NCBI GenBank assembly: GCA_002255925.1
Contig: NKIH01000008.1
Location: 1-64,000, forward strand
Source: Burkholderiales bacterium PBB6
Lineage (GTDB): Bacteria > Pseudomonadota > Gammaproteobacteria > Burkholderiales > Burkholderiaceae_C
Length of the DNA: 64,000 bases
Reading direction: 5' to 3'
The number at the start of each line of letters is the position of its first letter. Within the stretch, counting starts at the first letter, position 1. The notes beneath the pieces were generated by a model. The model was not told the origin of the DNA. It saw only the letters and a list, made by a program, of their open reading frames with translations, and did not search any database. The position numbers and the translations under genes are program-made. Shown piece by piece: positions 58,556-64,000 of the stretch.

Positions 58556-59911
58556 ATGAAGTTTCAACTGACCCGTCGTTGGGCGATGGCTGCTGGTTTG
58601 GTGGTGGCGCTTCATGCCACGGGTGCCGCGGCCGTGACGCCGCCCGCAGGTGTTTCTGCCAGCACTTCAGCCAGCACTTCAGCCGGCACTGCAGCCAATG
58701 CCAACGCGCCTGAGCCCATTCGCCTGGCCATGATCGAAGGCCTGTCAGGGCCGTTTGCCAATGCGGGAGAGGCGGTGTTTCGCAACCTGCTGTGGGCGGT
58801 GGAGCGCGTGAATGCGCGTGGCGGCGTGAAGTTGCCGGGCGGCGCGCGGCAGCTGCAATTGGTGCGCATGGACAGCAAAGGCAATACTGAAGAAGCGCTG
58901 GGCCAGCTCCGCCTGGCAACCGACCAGGGCATCGCCTATGTGCTTCAGGGCAACAGCAGTGCAACCGCCGCCGCGCTGATCGACGCCCTGAACAAGCACA
59001 ACCAGCGGTCGCCAGCCCAACGGGCCTTGTTCCTGAATTACTCGGCGGTTGAGCCGGCGCTGACGAACGAGAAGTGCAGCTTCTGGCATTTCCGTTTCGA
59101 CGCCCACGCCGACATGCGACTGAACGCCTTGACCGACGTGCTGCGGGCCGACAGTCGCCTGAAGAAGGTCTACCTGATCGGGCAGGATTACAGCTTTGGT
59201 CAGCAGGTGGTCAAGCGCAGCCGAGAGATGCTGCAGGCCAAGCGCCCGGACATTGACGTGGTGGGTGAGGAGCTGCATCCGATGGGCCGGGTGAAGGACT
59301 TCCTGCCCTACGCCACCAAGATCCGAGCCAGCGGTGCGCAAGCGGTGATCACCGGCAACTGGGGCAATGATCTGACGCTGCTGGTGAAAGCCGTGCGTGA
59401 CCTCGGCCTGAACGTCAAGTTCTACACCTTCTACGGCAATGCGCTGGGCGTACCGGCCACGATTGGTGATGCGGGTATCGGCTCGGTGCTGGCGGTGGCC
59501 GAATGGCACCCGAATGCGGGTGGGGCTGCGTCTGACCGTTTCGTCGAGAGCTTCCGCACCCGTTTTCCGGATCCGAAGGAAGACTACCTCCACGCCCGCA
59601 TGCAGGCGATCATCGAGGTGCTGGCCTCATCGATGGAGCGTGCACGCAGCACCGAGGCAACGGCGGTGGCTCGGGCGATGGAACAGGCCGTGTTCGACGG
59701 CAAGGTGCTGGGTGGGGTGCACAGCGGCCGCATGCGTGCCGAAGACCACCAGTTCCTGCAGCCCCTGTATGTGAGCGTGATGGACCGGGCAGGGCGCGAC
59801 GGCGTGCGCTTTGATGCCGAAGGCTCGGGCTACGGCTTCCGCAGCGTGCGCCGTTTTGATGCGGCCGAGGTGGCCTTGCCACAGAGCTGCAAGATGCAGC
59901 GCCCGGATTGA
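58556..59911 (+). CDS. Periplasmic binding protein, branched-chain amino acid ABC type
   Basis: A 451-residue secreted receptor of type I periplasmic-binding fold. A signal peptide (RRWAMAAGLVVALHATGAAA) is followed by a Thr/Ser/Ala linker of short repeats (about 33-48). The LivK-like domain has IRLAMIEGLSGPFANAGEAV, YLIGQDYSFGQQVV and KDFLPYATKIRASGAQAVI. It is longer than typical LivK (about 370). No ABC permease or ATPase genes are nearby, so it is an orphan, possibly feeding a remote transporter or signalling. ATG 58556 is chosen over GTG 58553, which overlaps it. A strong bidirectional terminator follows. Confidence 0.88.
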   Translation: MKFQLTRRWAMAAGLVVALHATGAAAVTPPAGVSASTSASTSAGTAANANAPEPIRLAMIEGLSGPFANAGEAVFRNLLWAVERVNARGGVKLPGGARQLQLVRMDSKGNTEEALGQLRLATDQGIAYVLQGNSSATAAALIDALNKHNQRSPAQRALFLNYSAVEPALTNEKCSFWHFRFDAHADMRLNALTDVLRADSRLKKVYLIGQDYSFGQQVVKRSREMLQAKRPDIDVVGEELHPMGRVKDFLPYATKIRASGAQAVITGNWGNDLTLLVKAVRDLGLNVKFYTFYGNALGVPATIGDAGIGSVLAVAEWHPNAGGAASDRFVESFRTRFPDPKEDYLHARMQAIIEVLASSMERARSTEATAVARAMEQAVFDGKVLGGVHSGRMRAEDHQFLQPLYVSVMDRAGRDGVRFDAEGSGYGFRSVRRFDAAEVALPQSCKMQRPD

Positions 59912-59933
59912 TTCCAAACGCTTCACCATGAAA

Positions 59934-59959
59934 AAAGGGCCGCCCATGGGCGGCCCTTT
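59934..59959. terminator. Bidirectional terminator
   Basis: Perfect 12-bp arms AAAGGGCCGCCC / GGGCGGCCCTTT (59934-59945 and 59948-59959) with A-run before and T-run inside the right arm, between the convergent binding-protein and metalloprotease genes. It can end transcription from both sides. Confidence 0.88.
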
Positions 59960-59980
59960 CACATGGCTGGCCTGAGTTGA

Positions 59981-60862
59981 TCAGGGCAGCACAGGCGTGC
60001 GGTACTGCTGGTGCATCTGGTCCATGCGGGCGATCTGCTCGGCCGTGAACTCGTTCATGCACGAGTCGTCGGTGTAGTCCATGAAGTTGGCGATCGGGTC
60101 GAGGCCGGCCTGGGTGGCGCAGCTGTCGCGGCCCACCGGGCAGCCGAAAGCCGGCGAAGCTTCGAAGGCGGTGTCTGCCACGCCGTCGCCAGGGGCGGTG
60201 CAGCCGCCCTGGAACGTGTGGTACAGACCCAGCCAATGGCCCACTTCGTGGGTGCCGGTGTCGCCTTCGTTGTAAGGCGATGCGGTGCCGCCGGGAACAC
60301 TCGAGAACAGCACGACGACGCCATCGGCGGTCGGCTTGTTCTTGTAGCTCGACGGGAACGTGGCCCAGCCCAGCAGGCCGCCGTTTGGTGCAGCGCTGTA
60401 CAGGTTCAGGGTCTCAGGGCCGCCCTTGCGCAGTGCGGTCTTGGCTTCGGCTTCTGCGGCCGAACCCGGCTTCATCTTGAACCAGGCCTTGTTCTTGGTG
60501 CGATCAACGCCAGCCAGCACGAAGCGGAAAGGCGTAGCAGCGTAGGCCGAGTTCAGCACGGCGATCTGGTCGGTGATCTGGCTGTCAGGCACATTGCCCT
60601 TGGCCAGCGTCTTGCCGTTGTTGATCACATGGAACCACACCGGGATTTCGACCGTGCCGGTTTCGCGCAGCGTCGCCTGGCCGCGGGCCTTCTTGGCGCG
60701 CAGGAAGGTGGTGAGGTTGTCGTTGATCCTGGTGCGATCGACCTTCTCGGGGCTGACCGTCTGGCAGCGGTGGCTCAGCACGTCGTCTTTGGCGGCCAGC
60801 ACGTTGCCGGCGGCGGCCAGCGCGCAGATTGCGAGCGCCAGCGATTTCAGCTTCATCGTCAT
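59981..60862 (-). CDS. Secreted zinc metalloprotease, M43 (pappalysin/cytophagalysin-like)
   Basis: A 293-residue protein. A signal peptide (KLKSLALAICALAAAGNVLAA, about 4-24) is followed by a short propeptide-like region. The metzincin zinc motif HEVGHWLGLYH supplies H205, E206, H209 and H215; the Met-turn lies in NFMDYTDDSC. Four or more Cys in the C-terminal part probably form disulfides, fitting export. The M43B family is typical of this layout. I chose ATG 60862 because GAGGAGA stands right before it; the open frame reaches 61087 without secretion features. Substrate unknown; no inhibitor gene is nearby. Confidence 0.9.
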   Translation of the reverse strand: MTMKLKSLALAICALAAAGNVLAAKDDVLSHRCQTVSPEKVDRTRINDNLTTFLRAKKARGQATLRETGTVEIPVWFHVINNGKTLAKGNVPDSQITDQIAVLNSAYAATPFRFVLAGVDRTKNKAWFKMKPGSAAEAEAKTALRKGGPETLNLYSAAPNGGLLGWATFPSSYKNKPTADGVVVLFSSVPGGTASPYNEGDTGTHEVGHWLGLYHTFQGGCTAPGDGVADTAFEASPAFGCPVGRDSCATQAGLDPIANFMDYTDDSCMNEFTAEQIARMDQMHQQYRTPVLP

Positions 60863-61088
60863 CAAGTCTCTCCTCGGTTCAACATGTCGAGTTGCACAGC
60901 CCGGCGTTTGACCAAGCCGTTGACGGCAACCTTGTGGGGGTGAAATTTGAGTATATGAGTGGAATTTGAGAGCTTTTCCACCTGCTTTCCCTTGAATTAG
61001 GGTCCCCGCCTTTGTGCAGCTCGCCAGCAACAAACGCGCTGGATCAGGTGACCGAACCTGAAGTGGCCGTCCGGGCGGTTCAGCCAAA

Positions 61089-61117
61089 GTGACGGCTGCT
61101 CCAGTTCAGGCTATACT
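61089..61117 (+). promoter_or_regulatory. Putative sigma-70 promoter of rpsO
   Basis: GTGACG (61089-61094), 17 bases, TATACT (61112-61117). The -10 box is good, the -35 box is a 4/6 match. Transcription would start near 61124, leaving a leader of about 158 bases. Confidence 0.5.
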
Positions 61118-61173
61118 CAGCAGGCTTTAGTCGAGCCGCGCAAGCTGCGCGTGCAAGATGACAGCAGGCACGA

Positions 61174-61217
61174 CGCGGGTCGGTTTCACCCGCGATCGCA
61201 AGTAAAACCGGAAACCG
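61174..61217 (+). promoter_or_regulatory. Possible pseudoknot in the rpsO leader
   Basis: A 7-bp hairpin (61174-61180 with 61188-61194) has the loop CGGTTTC; its CGGTTT (61181-61186) can pair with AAACCG at 61205-61210 or 61212-61217. In E. coli, S15 represses its own mRNA by binding a pseudoknot. Here the structure is 65 or more bases upstream of the ATG, so the mechanism would differ in detail. Confidence 0.4.
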
Positions 61218-61281
61218 TTGCGACGCGTCAGCACAGGCTGGGCGCGTGTGGCGGCTTCCAGAACCCAAGGAAATCGCCATC

Positions 61282-61545
61282 ATGGCTGAACTGAACAAAG
61301 CTGACATCGTCCAGGCCCACGCACGCGGCGCCGCTGACACGGGCTCGCCCGAAGTCCAAGTGGCTCTGCTGACGGCACGCATCAACTCGCTGACCCCTCA
61401 CTTCAAGACCCACGCCAAGGACCACCACGGCCGCCGCGGTCTGCTGAAGATGGTCAACGCGCGCAAGCGTCTGCTGTCGTACCTGAAGGCCAAGGACGCT
61501 GACCGTTACACCTCCCTGATCCAGAAGCTGGGCCTGCGCAAGTAA
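61282..61545 (+). CDS. rpsO: 30S ribosomal protein S15
   Basis: An 87-residue primary 16S rRNA binding protein. Core motifs: [22 protein letters not shown] and [22 protein letters not shown], with conserved His and Asp residues (H43, D47, H48) that contact rRNA. ATG 61282 follows CAAGGAAAT; an earlier in-frame ATG at 61246 lies in the leader. It stands 211 bases before pnp, the usual rpsO-pnp order. Confidence 0.97.
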   Translation: MAELNKADIVQAHARGAADTGSPEVQVALLTARINSLTPHFKTHAKDHHGRRGLLKMVNARKRLLSYLKAKDADRYTSLIQKLGLRK

Positions 61546-61563
61546 GCTGCCAAGCATGATCTG

Positions 61564-61604
61564 AAGAGCCTGTCTGGAGCGTCAAGCCACCAGTACAGGC
61601 TCTT
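61564..61604 (+). terminator. Hairpin between rpsO and pnp
   Basis: Perfect 10-bp arms AAGAGCCTGT / ACAGGCTCTT with a 21-base loop, then TTGTCTTTG, 18 bases after the rpsO stop. It probably gives partial termination between the two genes, as in E. coli. Confidence 0.6.
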
Positions 61605-61638
61605 TGTCTTTGGAGTGCACGGGATTCGGGGTACTGTC

Positions 61639-61683
61639 GTGTCATTCCACCGCTTGGCTGAACGCCAATCGCTGGAATGGCAT
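61639..61683 (+). promoter_or_regulatory. Long leader hairpin upstream of pnp, RNase III-site candidate
   Basis: From 61643 to 61679 the RNA can fold into a stem of 14 pairs with two 1x1 mismatches (CATTCCA, CG, TTGGC on the left; GCCAA, CG, TGGAATG on the right), loop TGAAC; further pairs extend it to 61639-61683. In E. coli, RNase III cuts such a stem in the pnp leader and PNPase then represses itself. The structure ends 73 bases before the pnp ATG. Confidence 0.5.
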
Positions 61684-61756
61684 ACCGCCCGAAACTGTTG
61701 ACTCCCGGTCACAAGGTGCCACCGCGAGTGCATCAAATCAACCGGAGACTCTATCC

Positions 61757-64000
61757 ATGAGCATGTTCAACAAGGTTACCAAGTCGTTCCAATGGGGCGC
61801 GCATCAGGTCACGATGGAAACGGGTGAAATCGCCCGCCAATCGACCGGCGCCGTGCTGGTCAACATCGACGACACCGTGGTGCTGGCCACCGTGGTTGCC
61901 AAGAACGACCCGAAGCCGGGTCAAGATTTCTTCCCGCTGACCGTCGACTACATCGAGAAGACGTACGCTGCCGGCAAGATCCCGGGCAGCTTCTTCAAGC
62001 GCGAAGGCCGTCCGAGCGAACTCGAAACCCTGACCAGCCGCCTGATCGACCGTCCGATCCGTCCGCTGTTCCCGGAAGGCTTCTTCAACGAAGTCCAGGT
62101 CGTCGTCCACGTGATGAGCCTGAATCCGGAAGTGCAGGCCGACATCGCCGCGATGATCGCCACCTCCGCAGCGCTGTCCATCTCGGGCATTCCGTTCAAC
62201 GGCCCGATCGGTGCAGCTCGCGTGGGCTACATCAACGGCGAGTACGTGCTGAACCCGGGCAAGACCCAGCTGGTCGACTCCAAGATGGACTTGGTTGTGG
62301 CCGGTACCGAAGCCGCCGTGCTGATGGTCGAGTCCGAAGCTGACCAGCTGTCGGAAGAGCTGATGCTCGGCGCCGTGGTGTTCGGTCACGACCAAGGCAA
62401 GATCGCCATCAACGCCATCCATGAGCTGGTGCGCGAAGCCGGCAAGCCGGTGTGGACCTGGCAAGCTCCGGCCAAGGACGAAGCCTTCATCGCCAAGGTC
62501 AACGCCCTGGCTGAAGAGCCGCTGCGCGCTGCCTACCAGATCCGCTCGAAGCAGGCCCGTACCCAAGCTTGCCGCGGCGTGACCGCCAACGTGATGGCTG
62601 CGCTGTCGGCTGAAGGCCTGTCGTTCGACAAGGTTGAAGTTGAAGGCCTGCTGTTCGAGATCGAAGCCCGTATCGTGCGCGGCCAGATCCTGGCTGGTGA
62701 GCCCCGCATCGACGGTCGCGACACCCGCACCGTGCGCCGCATCGAGATCCGCAACGGCGTGCTGCCGCGCGCCCACGGCTCGTCGCTGTTCACCCGTGGT
62801 GAAACCCAGGCGCTGGTGGCTTCGACCCTCGGCACCGAGCGCGATGCACAAACCATCGACGCGCTGGCTGGCGAGTTCAGCGAGCGTTTCATGCTGCACT
62901 ACAACATGCCTCCGTTCGCCACCGGCGAAACCGGCCGCGTGGGCAGCCCGAAGCGTCGTGAAATCGGCCACGGCCGTCTGGCCAAGCGTGCGCTGGCTGC
63001 TGTGCTGCCGAGCAAGGAAGATTTCCCGTACACCATCCGTGTCGTCTCGGAAATCACCGAGTCGAATGGCTCCTCGTCGATGGCTTCGGTCTGCGGCGGC
63101 TGCCTGTCGATGATGGACGCTGGCGTGCCCCTGAAGGCCCACGTGGCCGGCATCGCCATGGGCCTGATCAAGGACGGCAACCGTTTCGCCGTGCTGACCG
63201 ACATCCTGGGTGACGAAGATCACTTGGGCGACATGGACTTCAAGGTGGCCGGCACGACCGGTGGCATCACCGCCCTGCAGATGGACATCAAGATCCAGGG
63301 CATCACCAAGGAAATCATGCAGGTGGCACTGGCGCAAGCCAAGGAAGCCCGCATGCACATCCTGGGTGAAATGGTGGGCGCCCTGGGCGAAGCCAAGACC
63401 GAGGTGTCGCAGTTCGCTCCGCGTCTGTACACCATGAAGATCAATCCGGAGAAGATCCGTGACGTGATCGGCAAGGGCGGCGCCACCATCCGTGCGCTGA
63501 CCGAAGAGACCGGCACCCAGATCAACATCGCGGAAGACGGCACGATCACCATCGCCTCGACCGATGCTGGTCAGGCTGAAGCTGCCAAGAAGCGCATTGA
63601 AGAGATCACCGCCGAAGCTGAAATCGGCAAGGTCTACGAAGGCGCGGTCACCAAGGTGCTGGACTTCGGTGCACTGATCAACATCCTGCCTGGCAAGGAC
63701 GGCCTGCTGCACATCAGCCAGATCGCCCACCAGCGCGTGGAGAAGGTCACCGACTTCCTGACCGAAGGCCAAGTGGTCAAGGTCAAGGTCCTGGAAACCG
63801 ACGAAAAGGGCCGCATCAAGCTGTCCATGAAGGCGCTGCAGGAACGTCCGGAAGGCATGGAAGAAGAGCGTTATGAACGCGCTCCTCGCCGTGAGTTCGG
63901 CGACCGTGGTGACCGTGGTGGCGACCGCGGTGGTCGCGGCGACCGTGGCGATCGTCCCCGTCGTGAACGTGCTGAACAGCGCAACGACGCACCGGCTGAA
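61757..64000 (+). CDS. pnp: Polyribonucleotide nucleotidyltransferase (partial at the right edge)
   Basis: 748 residues to the window end, no stop seen. PNPase degrades RNA 3' to 5' with phosphate as part of the degradosome. Two RNase PH domains are present: [15 protein letters not shown] and [14 protein letters not shown] in the first; [22 protein letters not shown] and [17 protein letters not shown] in the second. A KH domain ([21 protein letters not shown]) and an S1 domain ([21 protein letters not shown]) follow. From about residue 713 the tail becomes Arg/Gly/Asp-rich ([18 protein letters not shown]), an RG-type extension. The ATG 61757 is a good start ([13 protein letters not shown]). 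Confidence 0.97.
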   Translation, partial: MSMFNKVTKSFQWGAHQVTMETGEIARQSTGAVLVNIDDTVVLATVVAKNDPKPGQDFFPLTVDYIEKTYAAGKIPGSFFKREGRPSELETLTSRLIDRPIRPLFPEGFFNEVQVVVHVMSLNPEVQADIAAMIATSAALSISGIPFNGPIGAARVGYINGEYVLNPGKTQLVDSKMDLVVAGTEAAVLMVESEADQLSEELMLGAVVFGHDQGKIAINAIHELVREAGKPVWTWQAPAKDEAFIAKVNALAEEPLRAAYQIRSKQARTQACRGVTANVMAALSAEGLSFDKVEVEGLLFEIEARIVRGQILAGEPRIDGRDTRTVRRIEIRNGVLPRAHGSSLFTRGETQALVASTLGTERDAQTIDALAGEFSERFMLHYNMPPFATGETGRVGSPKRREIGHGRLAKRALAAVLPSKEDFPYTIRVVSEITESNGSSSMASVCGGCLSMMDAGVPLKAHVAGIAMGLIKDGNRFAVLTDILGDEDHLGDMDFKVAGTTGGITALQMDIKIQGITKEIMQVALAQAKEARMHILGEMVGALGEAKTEVSQFAPRLYTMKINPEKIRDVIGKGGATIRALTEETGTQINIAEDGTITIASTDAGQAEAAKKRIEEITAEAEIGKVYEGAVTKVLDFGALINILPGKDGLLHISQIAHQRVEKVTDFLTEGQVVKVKVLETDEKGRIKLSMKALQERPEGMEEERYERAPRREFGDRGDRGGDRGGRGDRGDRPRRERAEQRNDAPAE

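Larger units (their letters stand above)
60863..61281. other. Gene-free stretch between the metalloprotease and rpsO
   Basis: No credible gene. The left part should hold the metalloprotease promoter, with AT-rich DNA at about 60940-61000. The right part holds a likely rpsO promoter and leader (given separately). Confidence 0.6.

Noticed and set aside
57294-58964. Minus-strand open frame of over 600 codons across tsaD
   Set aside because: Only its last 87 codons (57030-57293) look like a gene; the rest is antisense to tsaD and the binding-protein gene.

Overview
The window is GC-rich, densely coding chromosomal DNA from what looks like a betaproteobacterium of the order Burkholderiales (Leptothrix/Ideonella/Rubrivivax type). 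The grounds are a phaC-phaA-phaB operon of the Ralstonia type, an iscRSUA-hscBA-fdx cluster with an IscR-type promoter, map-glnD, an nth-RnfB pair, standalone DUF2788 and DUF2189 genes, and PhaZ with the intracellular-depolymerase cysteine motif. The taxonomic call is an inference from gene content; I see no rRNA, tRNA, insertion sequence, prophage or CRISPR array.

Layout. 1-5.3 kb (minus strand): a type I secretion adhesin system, made of an ABC exporter, a membrane fusion protein and the N-terminus of a very large LapA-like adhesin that leaves the window and carries a LapG-type TAAG cleavage motif; a Nudix hydrolase gene lies upstream. 5.9-8.1 kb: an overlapping fumarylpyruvate-hydrolase-like / maleylpyruvate-isomerase-like / pgeF cluster. 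8.5-12.3 kb: phaC, phaA, phaB, ended by a clear terminator. 12.4-18.7 kb (minus): small membrane proteins, then map-glnD-mnmH. 18.9-22.9 kb: purL. 22.9-23.7 kb: a gene-free stretch holding two tandem copies of a structured repeat of about 340 bp. 23.7-32 kb: fadH with an upstream palindrome, slyX, nitronate monooxygenase, a hybrid histidine kinase, a secreted protein and an alkaline phosphatase. 32-43 kb: a molybdopterin oxidoreductase, a thioesterase, a DUF2167/site-2 protease pair, an acyltransferase-like membrane protein, rlmB, upp, a lipoprotein, and a translationally coupled hydroxyacid dehydrogenase/MFS/split chromate transporter cluster. 43-50.9 kb: two hypotheticals, nth, an RnfB-like ferredoxin, phaZ, an aromatic/aspartate aminotransferase, uvrB and a low-molecular-weight phosphatase. 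50.9-57 kb: the isc operon, with a GNAT acetyltransferase gene between iscA and hscB. 57-64 kb: tsaD, an orphan periplasmic binding protein, a secreted M43-type metalloprotease, rpsO and pnp (runs off the end).

How the genes work together. PhaA, PhaB and PhaC make polyhydroxybutyrate from acetyl-CoA and PhaZ degrades it, so both arms of the storage cycle lie here about 33 kb apart; FadH feeds unsaturated fatty acids into beta-oxidation. The isc operon supplies Fe-S clusters that several neighbours need (Nth, the RnfB-like protein, FadH, the molybdenum enzyme, Fdx, IscR). The adhesin system probably controls surface attachment.

Most genes are ordinary housekeeping or storage genes. I found no convincing wholly new system. 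The best candidates for a second look are the tandem structured repeat at 22.99-23.73 kb, the GNAT gene in the isc operon, the histone-like basic tail on PhaZ, a possible pseudoknot in the rpsO leader, and the adhesin promoter with a CRP/FNR-type palindrome. Start codons were re-chosen in many genes because the longest open frames run into neighbouring or antisense genes; the reasons are given in each entry.
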